Source: CAXBDP01 sp041689935
GTDB taxonomy: Bacteria; Bacteroidota; Bacteroidia; Cytophagales; Cyclobacteriaceae
Assembly: GCA_041689935.1 (NCBI GenBank)
Contig: JBDNFI010000017.1
Location: 7,778-71,777 of the forward strand
Direction: 5' to 3'
DNA: 64,000 nucleotides
Shown here: positions 7,351-16,661 of the stretch, piece after piece
How the letters are laid out: each line of letters begins with the position of its first letter
How positions within the stretch are numbered: the stretch's first letter is position 1
The notes under the pieces: generated by a model
The model's database searches: none
The model's input: the letters and a program-made list of their open reading frames with translations, nothing else
What the model was told of the DNA's origin: nothing
Program-made: the position numbers and the translations under genes

Positions 7351-8799
7351 TTATTCTCCTTGGCCTAAAGAGTACCCGCGAACTCCGTTGAAGGTATAAA
7401 GATGCTCTACTTTGACGAAATCCAGGCCTGCATCTGTGATTCTCTCTAATAATTTTATCACTTGCTGATGCGTGCAGGTTTCAGTAGTAGCATTGAATCT
7501 ACATCGCCAACTATCCGAGCAGAAGGTTTCTGATTTCCCGCCGGGATACACCTTTACTCCTCTATTATTAATCATATTGAGTGTAAGGCCTTCACCGCTT
7601 ATCTTTCTCATTTTCTCACCCAGTACGTTTGGATTTCGATTGTCTGCTGTCCAATCTAAAAATACATCCACGCCCACAAGTTCCTTTTTTTCGAATGGCC
7701 TGTCTTTCAGCGCCTTCACGGCTTCTTTGGCGTGTGATTCGAATTTGGCAGGAACCATGGTATTTGGCATTTGTCCTAATCTTTCGATCACTGCGTCAGC
7801 AAATGAAGCTGTCGTCGCTCTTACTTTGCTTAGATTCTCCTTGAAAATATCACTTGTATGCACTCCATCCTCAATGGTTTTCATCCATGCATTGCTCACT
7901 TTCTCAGCAATATCTGGCTGACCTATATGAACAAGCATCATGATAGCGGCATTGAGTAGGCCAGAAGGATTTGCAATACTTTTTCCAGCAATATCAGGTG
8001 CGGAGCCATGAATGGCTTCAAACATTGCCATATTATTTCCAATATTTGCGCTGCCACCAAGACCGACTGAGCCAGTAATTTGTGCGGCTATGTCGGAGAT
8101 AATATCACCATAAAGATTTAGGGTCACAATCACATCGAACATTTCCGGGCGATCGGCAATCAGAGCAGATCCAATATCGATAATTATATGATTCGTCTCA
8201 ATTTCTGGGTATTCTACGGCTAATTCATTGAAAATTTGATGGAATAATCCATCAGATATTTTCATGATATTATCCTTACTCATACAAGTCACTTTCTTGC
8301 GGCCATATTTTCTGGCATATTCGAATGCATAGCGAATGATTTTTTCGCTACCAGGTCTTGAGACTAATTTTAAAGCTTCTGTCACTTCTTGCGTTTGGCG
8401 GTATTCAATACCTGCATAAAGATCTTCTTCATTTTCACGCACAATTACCATATCAGTTTCTGGGTGATTGGTTTTCACAAAAGGATGAAAACTTCGACAC
8501 GGCCTTACGTTGGCATAAAGGCCGAGTGTTTTGCGGGTGGTTACATTTAAGCTCTTAAAACCACCACCTTGCGGAGTAGTAATAGGTGCCTTCAAAAATA
8601 CTTTGGTGCGGGAGAGCGATTCCCAAGAACTTTCTTCAATTCCGGATGTAATGCCTTTCAAATAAACCTTTTCGCCGATTTCGATAACTTCCGTTTCGAT
8701 TCTAGCGCCCGCGGCATCAAGAATTTTCAATGTGGCTGACATTATTTCGGGCCCTATACCATCGCCGTAGGCTACGGTAATTTTGGTTTTTGAAGACAT
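7351..8799 (-). CDS. icd: Isocitrate dehydrogenase, 480-residue type with C-terminal extension
   Basis: Oxidises isocitrate to 2-oxoglutarate in the TCA cycle. The N-terminal 340 residues are a beta-decarboxylating dehydrogenase: AYGDGIGPEIM, the phosphate-loop region LNVTTRKTLGLYANVRPCRS, VRENEEDLYAGIEY, NLYGDIISDIAAQ with the metal-binding Asp residues, and EAIHGSAPDIAGK. An additional domain of about 140 residues follows, as in the Thermus/Rickettsia-like isocitrate dehydrogenases of about 480 residues. That extension is why I prefer this over isopropylmalate dehydrogenase. Cofactor choice (NAD or NADP) is not decided here. Homologues of this length begin at the same MSSKTKITVAYGDG position. 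Confidence 0.85.
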   Translation of the reverse strand: MSSKTKITVAYGDGIGPEIMSATLKILDAAGARIETEVIEIGEKVYLKGITSGIEESSWESLSRTKVFLKAPITTPQGGGFKSLNVTTRKTLGLYANVRPCRSFHPFVKTNHPETDMVIVRENEEDLYAGIEYRQTQEVTEALKLVSRPGSEKIIRYAFEYARKYGRKKVTCMSKDNIMKISDGLFHQIFNELAVEYPEIETNHIIIDIGSALIADRPEMFDVIVTLNLYGDIISDIAAQITGSVGLGGSANIGNNMAMFEAIHGSAPDIAGKSIANPSGLLNAAIMMLVHIGQPDIAEKVSNAWMKTIEDGVHTSDIFKENLSKVRATTASFADAVIERLGQMPNTMVPAKFESHAKEAVKALKDRPFEKKELVGVDVFLDWTADNRNPNVLGEKMRKISGEGLTLNMINNRGVKVYPGGKSETFCSDSWRCRFNATTETCTHQQVIKLLERITDAGLDFVKVEHLYTFNGVRGYSLGQGE

Positions 8800-8956
8800 A
8801 TAAATTAGGTTTTATCGTTTAGAATTATGGCGGGCTTGATAAGAAGCCACAAAATTAATCAATACGAATGATTAACCTAAATAACCTACGAAGAACAGTC
8901 TCGATTTAATCAAATCCCAAAACCAAAAAATCTATCAAGAAGAATAATAGAGGTGC

Positions 8957-8982
8957 TTGCCAAGCAATTTTCTTTAACTTTG
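8957..8982 (+). promoter_or_regulatory. Possible promoter of the enoyl-CoA hydratase gene
   Basis: TAACTTTG at 8975-8982 fits the -7 pattern TAnnTTTG, with a TTG at 8957-8959 in a slightly short -33 position. A start near 8988 would leave a leader of roughly 35 bases before the ATG at 9025. Confidence 0.4.
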
Positions 8983-9024
8983 CATCGACTATTAAACATT
9001 TGACCAAATCTAATACACGAATCG

Positions 9025-9810
9025 ATGACGGAATTTTCAAACATAAGCGTTAGCAATACAGATGGTATTCTCACTATTTCCTTAAATAGACCTGACAAAC
9101 TAAACGCCATTAATGTTGGTACAATTGCAGAAATCAATGACGTTTTTAATCTGGTATTGGACAGTAAAGATATCAAAGCTGTAATCTTAACGGGTGCTGG
9201 AGAAAAGGCATTTGCCGCAGGTGCGGACATATCAGAAATCGCTGGCTTGAACGAAGTAAATGGCCGTAAATTCAGTGAAAGTGGCCAAGAAGTATTTCAA
9301 ATGATTGAGAATTGTCCAAAACCAGTAATTGCTGTAGTCAATGGCTTTGCATTGGGAGGCGGTTGCGAGCTAGCTATGGCTTGCCACATGCGTATTGCAG
9401 TAGAGAGAGCAAAATTTGGCCAGCCAGAAGTGAACCTTGGGTTAATTCCAGGCTATGGAGGCACGCAAAGGCTCTCCCAATTAGTAGGCAAAGGAAAAGC
9501 ACTAGAATGGATGATGACGGGTGAGGTAATCAATGCTGAACAGGCTTTAAATCATGGCTTGGTTAATCATGTATGTGCAGACAAAGAAGAAGCCATTGCT
9601 AAAGCGACATCAATCTTACACACAATTATGTCAAAAGCTCCCATAGCTATTGGATTAGTAATAGATTGTGTAAATGCAGTTTACCATCCAAAGGAAGATG
9701 GCTTCCAAACAGAAGCAAATGGTTTTGGAATTTGCTGCAAGACTGCCGACTTTAAAGAAGGTACTACGGCCTTTTTAGAAAAAAGAAAAGCTGAATTCAA
9801 AGGAGAATAA
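9025..9810 (+). CDS. Enoyl-CoA hydratase/isomerase family protein
   Basis: Crotonase-fold enzyme of 261 residues, probably hydrating short-chain trans-2-enoyl-CoA in fatty acid or amino acid breakdown. Seen: LNRPDKLNAIN, the oxyanion-hole block KAFAAGADISEIAG, NGFALGGGCELAMAC with the first catalytic Glu, and PEVNLGLIPGYGGTQRL with the second. Both glutamates are present, so hydratase activity is likely. The specific substrate cannot be told. It has its own probable promoter and ends 30 bases before the flippase gene, so the downstream genes may be read from the same message. Confidence 0.9.
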   Translation: MTEFSNISVSNTDGILTISLNRPDKLNAINVGTIAEINDVFNLVLDSKDIKAVILTGAGEKAFAAGADISEIAGLNEVNGRKFSESGQEVFQMIENCPKPVIAVVNGFALGGGCELAMACHMRIAVERAKFGQPEVNLGLIPGYGGTQRLSQLVGKGKALEWMMTGEVINAEQALNHGLVNHVCADKEEAIAKATSILHTIMSKAPIAIGLVIDCVNAVYHPKEDGFQTEANGFGICCKTADFKEGTTAFLEKRKAEFKGE

Positions 9811-9840
9811 ATTCGCAATACCTAACAAATACTTGGCGGA

Positions 9841-11349
9841 ATGAATCCACTTAAGAAACTAGCGGGGGATACCGCCTTGTATGGAATGAGCAGTATAGTT
9901 GGCCGATTGCTCAACTATCTGCTCGTACCATTCTACACAACTGTATTTGCCACAGGAGAGTATGGAGTGGTGACCAAGGTGTATGCTTTTGTTGCCTTTT
10001 TGAATGTCTTATATACTTACGGCCTTGAAACTGCTTATTTCCGTTTTGCGGCAGCAAATCCCAAAAATGAGCAAAAGGTATATAACACTACCACAACTTC
10101 TATTTTACTCAGTAGCCTTGTTTTCTCAGGCCTTATGGTAGGCTTTGCTACCCCTATCATCAATGCGATTGGCTATGAAGGCAATGAGCATTTTGTGTAT
10201 TGGTTTGCTGCCATTCTTGCGATAGATGCTTTTGTAGCCATCCCTTTTGCCCAACTGCGCTTGCGAAGAAAGACTTTAGCTTTTGTAGGAGCCAAACTGG
10301 GAAATATTGGGATTAATATCGGCCTAAATCTATTTTTCATCGTGATTTGCAAAGGCATTTGGGATGGCGAATTCCTCCCGCAATTCAAGGAAGTAATAGC
10401 TACCTTTTACAATCCAAATTATGGAATTGAATACGTTTTCATTTCCAACCTTATTGCAAATGCCTTTTTGCTACTTTTCTTGAGTCCATACCTCGCTCGA
10501 CTCCGGTTTCAAATTGATTTGGAAACCCTCAAACCCATCCTCAAATATGCTTATCCACTCCTTTTTCTAGGTTTGGCTGGGGTCACCAATGATATGCTCT
10601 CCCGAGTACTATTCGAGGAATTACTCCCAGAAGGATTTTATCCAGGGAGAACAAGCCAAGAAGCCTTGGGAATTTTCGGAGCTTGTTTCAAATTAGCGGT
10701 GTTTATGAATCTCACCGTACAAGCATTTCGCTATGCCTCAGAACCCTTCTTTTTTTCCAGAGCCAAAGACAAGGAATCTCCCGCTCTTTTTAGCGATGCT
10801 ATGCATTGGTTTGTGATTTTAGGCTGCTTCATTTTATTGGCAGTAAGCATCAATTTAGATATTATTGGTCTTTTACTTCGCAGACCCGATTACCGAGAAG
10901 GGCTGGAAATGGTTCCTCTATTATTATTAGCATATCTCTTTTTGGGAGTTTATTACAACCTCTCTATTTGGTTTAAACTATCAGACAAAACATATTTCGG
11001 AACGTGGATTACGGTATTAGGTGCGGTAGCCACCATTATTTTAAATATCGTATTAGTGCCAAAATTCGGATACGTCGGCAGCGCTTTAGCCTCTGTGGGT
11101 TGCTATTCATCAATGACCTTGGTTTGTTTTTACTTTGGACAGAAATATTATCCAATTCCTTACCGAATTTGGGCTGATTTGGGCTATATTTCCGTTACAC
11201 TAGCACTCACTTATGCTGTGATGCAAATACAATTAAGTTCTCAGCTAATGGCGACATCCTTTCATCTTTTGGTGATCATCGCATTTTTATTAGTCGTATT
11301 TTTGATAGAAAAAAAGAGATTAAAATCCCTGAAAACAAATGAACGTTAA
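9841..11349 (+). CDS. Polysaccharide/lipid-linked oligosaccharide flippase (MOP superfamily)
   Basis: A 502-residue integral membrane protein with about 14 hydrophobic segments beginning GDTALYGMSSIVGRLLNYLLVPFYT. This is the pattern of Wzx/MurJ-like MOP exporters that flip lipid-linked sugars to the outer leaflet of the inner membrane. The cargo is not evident. A nucleotidyltransferase two genes on is consistent with polysaccharide or glycolipid synthesis. The stop overlaps the dut start by 11 bases (11339-11349). One CCTCCCGC octamer lies at 10374-10381. Confidence 0.88.
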   Translation: MNPLKKLAGDTALYGMSSIVGRLLNYLLVPFYTTVFATGEYGVVTKVYAFVAFLNVLYTYGLETAYFRFAAANPKNEQKVYNTTTTSILLSSLVFSGLMVGFATPIINAIGYEGNEHFVYWFAAILAIDAFVAIPFAQLRLRRKTLAFVGAKLGNIGINIGLNLFFIVICKGIWDGEFLPQFKEVIATFYNPNYGIEYVFISNLIANAFLLLFLSPYLARLRFQIDLETLKPILKYAYPLLFLGLAGVTNDMLSRVLFEELLPEGFYPGRTSQEALGIFGACFKLAVFMNLTVQAFRYASEPFFFSRAKDKESPALFSDAMHWFVILGCFILLAVSINLDIIGLLLRRPDYREGLEMVPLLLLAYLFLGVYYNLSIWFKLSDKTYFGTWITVLGAVATIILNIVLVPKFGYVGSALASVGCYSSMTLVCFYFGQKYYPIPYRIWADLGYISVTLALTYAVMQIQLSSQLMATSFHLLVIIAFLLVVFLIEKKRLKSLKTNER

Positions 11350-11773
11350 GGTTATTAATCATTCACAGCATGCTCTACCTGATTACCAAACTAAGCTTTC
11401 GGCAGGGTTGGATTTGAGAGCAAACCTAGAGCGTACCGAAATTCTAAAACCTTTGGAGCGCAGGCTCATTGGTACTGGACTTTTTATAGAGCTCCCCGCC
11501 GGCTACGAAGCACAAGTAAGGCCCAGAAGTGGTTTAGCCTATAAATATGGCATCACTGTGCTCAATAGCCCAGGTACAATCGATGCAGATTACAGAGGTG
11601 AAATAAAGGTGCTGTTAATAAATCTTTCTAATGAGCCGTTTGAGATAAAGAATGGAGAAAGAATTGCACAAATGGTGGTAGCTAGGCATGAGCAAATAAT
11701 TTGGGAGAGCGAAACTGAACTCAGCACTACTGAAAGGGGTGCGGGAGGATACGGCAGTACTGGAACTAAATAA
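11339..11773 (+). CDS. dut: dUTP diphosphatase (trimeric dUTPase)
   Basis: Hydrolyses dUTP to dUMP and pyrophosphate, keeping uracil out of DNA and feeding dTMP synthesis. All five motifs are present in 144 residues: AGLDLRA, VRPRSGLA, NSPGTIDADYRGEI, ERIAQMVV and the C-terminal glycine-rich ERGAGGYGSTG that closes over the active site. The last motif is partly encoded by a GCGGGAGG octamer at 11741-11748. The ATG lies inside the end of the flippase gene, so the pair is translationally linked. Confidence 0.97.
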   Translation: MNVKVINHSQHALPDYQTKLSAGLDLRANLERTEILKPLERRLIGTGLFIELPAGYEAQVRPRSGLAYKYGITVLNSPGTIDADYRGEIKVLLINLSNEPFEIKNGERIAQMVVARHEQIIWESETELSTTERGAGGYGSTGTK

Positions 11774-11800
11774 AGTTGAAATAGATAATTAAAAATTGAT

Positions 11801-12805
11801 ATGAATATAATCGTACCAATGGCAGGAATGGGCAAACGAATGAGACCTCATACCCTTACTATTCCAAAACCGCTCGTACCCATCGCAGGCAAACCAATCG
11901 TGCAGCGATTGGTTGAAGACATTGCAAAAGTTGCTCAAAACAATATCGACCATGTAGCCTTTGTAGTCGGCCACTTTGGAAATAAAGTCGAAAAACAATT
12001 GCTCGAAATTGCTCGAAGCGTAGGAGCAAAAGGCAGCATCCATTATCAAGAGGAAGCTTTAGGTACTGCTCATGCTATACTTTGTGCTCAAGAGCATTTA
12101 CAAGGCAATACTATAGTTGCTTTTGCTGATACTCTTTTTAAAGCTGACTTCATACTAGATAACAATGAAGATGGTATTATTTGGGTGCAAAAAGTTGAAG
12201 ACCCAAGGCCATTTGGAGTAGTGAAAGTAAACGAGAAGGGTACGATTACTGATTTCATAGAAAAACCACAACAATTTGTGTCTGATTTGGCAATTATAGG
12301 CATATACTATTTCAAAGATGGAGCCTATCTAAGAGGGCAGTTACAATATCTTATAGATAATAGTATCCAAGACAAAGGAGAGTACCAGATTACCAACGCC
12401 TTAGAAAACATGAAAAAATCCGGCACCAATTTCAAGCCAGGTGCTGTAACCGAGTGGCTAGATTGTGGAAATAAAAATGCTACTATTCATACAAATAGTA
12501 GATACCTCGAATATATAAAAGACAGCCATTTAATTGCCGAAAGTGCAGAAATCAAGAACTCGATAATCATTCCTCCCGTTTATGTGGGAGAAAATGTGCA
12601 AGTCATAAATTCAGTTATTGGACCATATGTTTCCCTTGGAGACTATTCTAAAGTGGTTGATTCCAGAATCGAAAAATCAATTATTCAGACTCATTCCGAA
12701 ATATCGAAAGTAGTTTTGGAGAACAGTATGATAGGCAATTATGCCATAATACGTAAAAAAGCAGGAGATTTAAGCGTTGGAGATTACAACCACATTTCAG
12801 ATTAA
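11801..12805 (+). CDS. Sugar-phosphate nucleotidyltransferase (NDP-sugar pyrophosphorylase)
   Basis: Makes an NDP-sugar from a sugar 1-phosphate and an NTP. The N-terminal 230 residues are a GT-A nucleotidyltransferase with PMAGMGKRMRPHT and PKPLVPIAGKP (nucleotide loop and catalytic Lys), ALGTAHAI, ADTLF for the metal Asp, and EKPQQF. The C-terminal 80 residues form hexapeptide-like repeats (SIIIPPVYVGENVQVINS). RmlA- or GlmU-type specificity is possible and cannot be settled from the sequence. The end overlaps the TTG start of the next gene by 29 bases. Confidence 0.85.
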   Translation: MNIIVPMAGMGKRMRPHTLTIPKPLVPIAGKPIVQRLVEDIAKVAQNNIDHVAFVVGHFGNKVEKQLLEIARSVGAKGSIHYQEEALGTAHAILCAQEHLQGNTIVAFADTLFKADFILDNNEDGIIWVQKVEDPRPFGVVKVNEKGTITDFIEKPQQFVSDLAIIGIYYFKDGAYLRGQLQYLIDNSIQDKGEYQITNALENMKKSGTNFKPGAVTEWLDCGNKNATIHTNSRYLEYIKDSHLIAESAEIKNSIIIPPVYVGENVQVINSVIGPYVSLGDYSKVVDSRIEKSIIQTHSEISKVVLENSMIGNYAIIRKKAGDLSVGDYNHISD

Positions 12806-14531
12806 AAAGCACCTGATTATAGGGCTGTTGAGTATTTTCTTATCCTCCACCTTGGTGGCTCAGGATGTAAATAACATAATGGCCAAAAATAATGCAGGAA
12901 GTGAAAAGGAGAAAAATGCGCAGGCTGAAGGATACTTTATCGATGGTCAAAAATTTTACCTGCTAGAAGATTTTACCAGTGCTTTACAAAGCTTCAAACT
13001 CGCCGCCGAATTGTATCCAGATAATGCCGCGATCAATTATAAAATTGCGCAAATTCAAAACATTCAGGGCAACACAAGTGAAGCATTAATCTACATTGAT
13101 AAAGCACTAAAAAAAGAGCAAGGTAATCGTTACTATTACGAACTCGCGGCAGAAATCCATAGAGAAATGGGTAATTTCACAGAATCGGCAAATTTCTATG
13201 AAAGCCTTTTGGAAGCTAATCCTCAAGCAATTGATGTGTATGCTGACTTAGCTGAAATTTACATCTACCTAAACTACAACGAAAAAGCATTATTTGCTCT
13301 GGAAAAAGCAGAAGAAACACTCGGGATTACTCCAGAGATTATTTCAGAAAAACAAAAAATCCTGCTTCAACAAAATCGTCCTGAAGATGCCATTAATGAA
13401 GGATTAAAGCTTACCCAGGCCTATCCAGACGAACCTTCATTCATCATCGCTTTATCGAATATTTTGATTAGCCTTAAAAGATCGAATGAAGCTGCCGAAT
13501 ACTTAGAAGATTATTTAGCCAAACAAGGCGAGTCAGCAGAAGTAAGGCTGATGCTCGCTGAAACCGATAGAATGCAGGGCTCAGAAATAGATGCCAAAGA
13601 AAACTTACTGATTGCATTTAACGATGCCCAACTAGACATCAGAAATAAGATTCAAATTGTTGGCAATTATATAGAAATGCTCCCAAACTTGGAATTGGAG
13701 CCTTTTGTATCAGAGTTGGCTGTCACCTTGGTCAATGTGCATAATGAAAATGCTGCTGCACATGGCCTGTATGCAGATTTTCTATTTAAAATAAATCGAC
13801 CACAAGAAGCATTAGAATCCTATATCAAATCTATCAATATCGATGCTTCCAATTTTCAAGTATGGCAAAATATCCTTAGCCTTCAGCTACAATTTGATAA
13901 AATAGATGACTTAGATACATTCTCAGAAAAAGCACTTGAATACTTTCCTAATGTAGCCAATCTCTACTTTTTCAATGGATCGGCTAAAATGAGAAAAGGA
14001 GATTTCGCAGAGGCAATCAGCATGTTCGAAACAGGTTTAATATATGCCGCTAATAATGATGAGCTGATGCTGCTCTTTTTAGGGAATCTAGGAGATGCCT
14101 ATAATGGAGCAAAAAATTACAAGAAATCGGATGAGAAGTATGAAAATGCACTCTTAATTGACCCAAACGATAGTTATGTATTGAATAATTATAGTTATTA
14201 CTTGTCGCTACGGGAAGAAAATTTGGATAAAGCAAAGGAACTTTCTTCACATTTGATCAAAACAAACCCAAAGAATCCAAACTTCTTGGACACCCATGCT
14301 TGGGTACTCTACAAACTTAAGGAGTATGAAAAGGCCTTGCCGATTTTGATAGACGCCCTTAAATCTACTGAAGGTGCTGCCAACGGCACAATTGTTGAAC
14401 ATTACGGAGATGTGCTCTTCAAGCTAGGGAAAGATGACCTAGCGATAGAGCAGTGGATAAAAGCAAAAAGTTTAGGCAATGTTTCAGAATGGATCGATAA
14501 AAAAATTACAGAAGGTAAATTATATGAGTAA
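12777..14531 (+). CDS. Tetratricopeptide-repeat protein, exported
   Basis: A 584-residue protein with an N-terminal signal sequence (KKHLIIGLLSIFLSSTLVAQ) followed by roughly a dozen TPR units, for example FTSALQSFKLAAELYPDNAA and YKKSDEKYENALLIDPNDSY. TPR arrays are protein-docking scaffolds; the partner is unknown. The start is taken at TTG 12777 because there is no ATG before the signal peptide ends. This places it 29 bases inside the preceding gene. The stop overlaps the DUF4292 ATG. Its position suggests an envelope-assembly role alongside EnvC and the flippase, which is inference only. Confidence 0.82.
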   Translation: MEITTTFQIKKHLIIGLLSIFLSSTLVAQDVNNIMAKNNAGSEKEKNAQAEGYFIDGQKFYLLEDFTSALQSFKLAAELYPDNAAINYKIAQIQNIQGNTSEALIYIDKALKKEQGNRYYYELAAEIHREMGNFTESANFYESLLEANPQAIDVYADLAEIYIYLNYNEKALFALEKAEETLGITPEIISEKQKILLQQNRPEDAINEGLKLTQAYPDEPSFIIALSNILISLKRSNEAAEYLEDYLAKQGESAEVRLMLAETDRMQGSEIDAKENLLIAFNDAQLDIRNKIQIVGNYIEMLPNLELEPFVSELAVTLVNVHNENAAAHGLYADFLFKINRPQEALESYIKSINIDASNFQVWQNILSLQLQFDKIDDLDTFSEKALEYFPNVANLYFFNGSAKMRKGDFAEAISMFETGLIYAANNDELMLLFLGNLGDAYNGAKNYKKSDEKYENALLIDPNDSYVLNNYSYYLSLREENLDKAKELSSHLIKTNPKNPNFLDTHAWVLYKLKEYEKALPILIDALKSTEGAANGTIVEHYGDVLFKLGKDDLAIEQWIKAKSLGNVSEWIDKKITEGKLYE

Positions 14532-15279
14532 GAACTCCTTACTGATTTTCGCTTTCTTATTACTTTTCATTTCTTCTTGTTCCAGAAAATCTTCGCCCAT
14601 AGGCTCCAGTGAAGGCAAAGCAACTTTTGAATTACCAGAGACCAACTTCAATTACCTGAGCACTCGCAGCAAAATCAAATTTGAGACCCCTAATCAAAGC
14701 TTGAGTGGGACGGGTAGTATCCGTATAAAGCAAGATAGCGTAATTTGGATGACCATTACGGCGGCTTTAGGAATAGAAGCTGGCAGAGTACTGGTGACCA
14801 AAAATGAAGTGGCCATTATGGATAGAATCAACCGAACCTATTCCATTTTTGATTATCCAAGTTTGACTCGTCGATTCAATTTTTATGTAGATTACAATAT
14901 CCTTCAAGAAATATTTTTGGGAAATATGCCCTTTCCTTTGCAGGCAAAAGATAAGATAAATAGGAAAGGGAACGTTTGGGAAGTGAAGCAACAATTGGCA
15001 AATCTCTTAGTCGAAAATTTCATACATGCCGGCATTATGAAGTTAGAAAACGTAGAAATTATTCAAAAACCTATCAATAATTCATTGAAAATGCGTTTTG
15101 AAAGCTATGAAAAAGTAAGTGGGATGCCGATTCCTTTCAAAAGTGCTGTATCTTTGAATTATGGAGTAAGTGGAAAAAAACAAAAAACTACCATCCAAAT
15201 TGAACACAATAGGGTTGAAATCAGCACAGAAGCACTTACATTCCCCTTTAGCATTCCCGATCGCTATACGCGCATTTAG
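14524..15279 (+). CDS. DUF4292 lipoprotein
   Basis: A 251-residue lipoprotein of the Bacteroidota family DUF4292. The signal LLIFAFLLLFISSCSRKS carries a lipobox ending in Cys, so it is probably anchored in the outer or inner membrane facing the periplasm. The body has the beta-strand pattern of LolB/LolA-like folds (SIRIKQDSVIWMTITAALGIEAGRVLVT). A role in lipoprotein or outer-membrane handling is conceivable but unproven. ATG 14524 is chosen over upstream codons because it begins the signal peptide directly. It overlaps the TPR gene stop (TATGAGTAA). Confidence 0.8.
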   Translation: MSKNSLLIFAFLLLFISSCSRKSSPIGSSEGKATFELPETNFNYLSTRSKIKFETPNQSLSGTGSIRIKQDSVIWMTITAALGIEAGRVLVTKNEVAIMDRINRTYSIFDYPSLTRRFNFYVDYNILQEIFLGNMPFPLQAKDKINRKGNVWEVKQQLANLLVENFIHAGIMKLENVEIIQKPINNSLKMRFESYEKVSGMPIPFKSAVSLNYGVSGKKQKTTIQIEHNRVEISTEALTFPFSIPDRYTRI

Positions 15280-16474
15280 TTTCGCTTTTTTTATTTCATT
15301 TTGGCTTTTTTTACCTCCCGCCTTTTCCCAAAATCGAACTGAATTAGAAAAACAAAAAGCAAGTATAATTACCAAAATAAGGGAAATTGAAAGTATCCTT
15401 TCTAAGACAACGCTAGAAAAAAAAACAACCTTAAGCGAACTCAATTCCATCAACAAGCAAGTTGAAACCCAACAGGAATTAATTTCGAGTATCAATCAAG
15501 AAGTAACGCTCCTGGACAGGGAAATTAGAGTAAACCTAGATAAAATTACTGCTTTTGAGAGAGAATTAGGTAACCTGAAAGAGGAATATGCCTCGATGAT
15601 TTATGCCACATCAAAAAGCCAAAGCGGTGTGAATGAATTGATGTATTTATTTTCATCAAAGTCCTTCTATCAGTTTTATATGCGCTATACATATATGCAG
15701 CAATATGGTGATGCACGAAGAAAACAAGCTGAAACAATAAGTAGAGTACAAGAAAGCCTTCGAGGAGAATTATTGACTGCGCAGAAAAAGCGGGAGGAAC
15801 AAAACCAATTATTGAAAGAGAGGCTTGCCCAGAATCAAACCTTGCAAGGGTTCAAGAAAAAACAACAAGACGCGCTCAACTCTCTCTCCAAAAGGGAAAG
15901 TCAATTAAAAAAAGACTTGACTGAAAGAAAGAATTCCGTCGAAAAATTAAATACACTGATCGCTGATGTGGTAAAAAGAGAAATGGAGCGTAGATCCAGA
16001 GCCAAGAGTAATGTGAGTGAGGCAGATTCTAAAAACCTTGAGGAAGAAAGCATTCGATTATCGGCTGTATTTTCTGATAATAAAAATAGACTTCCTTGGC
16101 CTGTTGGTTCAGGCTTTGTATCGCAAAAATTTGGCAATCAGCCCCACCCTACTTTAAAAGGAATTACCATTCCAAATGATGGAGTAGATATACGAACAGA
16201 GCCCAATGCGATTGTCAGAAGTGTTTTTGATGGGGAGGTAACATCCATAGCATCAGTGCCTGGGATGAATACGGTAGTCATCGTGAAGCATGGCGAATTC
16301 TATTCGGTTTATGCAAGATTAGAAAAGGTTTTTGTGAAGAATGGTCAAAAGGTAAAGGCCATGGAAAGTATTGGGGAACTTCATACTAGCTCCAACGGGC
16401 TCACAGAAATCCAATTCCAAATCTGGAAAAGTACTCAAGCTCAGAATCCTCAGGATTGGCTTATCAGAAAATGA
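15215..16474 (+). CDS. EnvC-like murein hydrolase activator (coiled coil plus M23 domain)
   Basis: A periplasmic protein with a hydrophobic N-terminal signal (FSFAFFISFWLFLPPAFSQ), a long coiled coil (about residues 45-290, rich in Glu, Lys and Gln) and a C-terminal LytM/M23 fold. In the M23 part the zinc ligands are incomplete: VDIRTEPNAIVRSVFDGEV appears where HxxxD would be expected, and HGEFYSVYARL has Ala-Arg where active enzymes have HxH. This fits EnvC-type activators of amidases that lack their own activity. The start is uncertain: no ATG precedes the signal. TTG codons at 15200 and 15215 and a GTG at 15170 all lie within the DUF4292 gene. Two octamers (15314, 15790) lie inside. Confidence 0.8.
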   Translation: MKSAQKHLHSPLAFPIAIRAFSFAFFISFWLFLPPAFSQNRTELEKQKASIITKIREIESILSKTTLEKKTTLSELNSINKQVETQQELISSINQEVTLLDREIRVNLDKITAFERELGNLKEEYASMIYATSKSQSGVNELMYLFSSKSFYQFYMRYTYMQQYGDARRKQAETISRVQESLRGELLTAQKKREEQNQLLKERLAQNQTLQGFKKKQQDALNSLSKRESQLKKDLTERKNSVEKLNTLIADVVKREMERRSRAKSNVSEADSKNLEEESIRLSAVFSDNKNRLPWPVGSGFVSQKFGNQPHPTLKGITIPNDGVDIRTEPNAIVRSVFDGEVTSIASVPGMNTVVIVKHGEFYSVYARLEKVFVKNGQKVKAMESIGELHTSSNGLTEIQFQIWKSTQAQNPQDWLIRK

Positions 16475-16661
16475 TTGTTTACTATCGAACAAACACCTTA
16501 GTTAGTAATTTCTTACGGGGATAAAGGAGTTTTAGATCATCTGAATTATTTCTTCTGCTCACTCGTTTTGTTTGGTGAAGCAAAAGGTCAATCCAAATGT
16601 TGGTAAGCCTTTTCTTTATTCTGTATATTTACACTAAAATTACATCCTAAATTTTAATCCA

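Noticed and set aside
7472..7921. 149-codon plus-strand frame
   Set aside because: It is antisense to the conserved isocitrate dehydrogenase gene and has no protein-like features.
15314..15797. Octamer pairs in opposite orientation as terminators
   Set aside because: Close pairs (15314/15790, 23989/24387, 49449/49585) are 130-480 bases apart and inside genes, so they do not form terminator hairpins like those of Neisseria uptake sequences.
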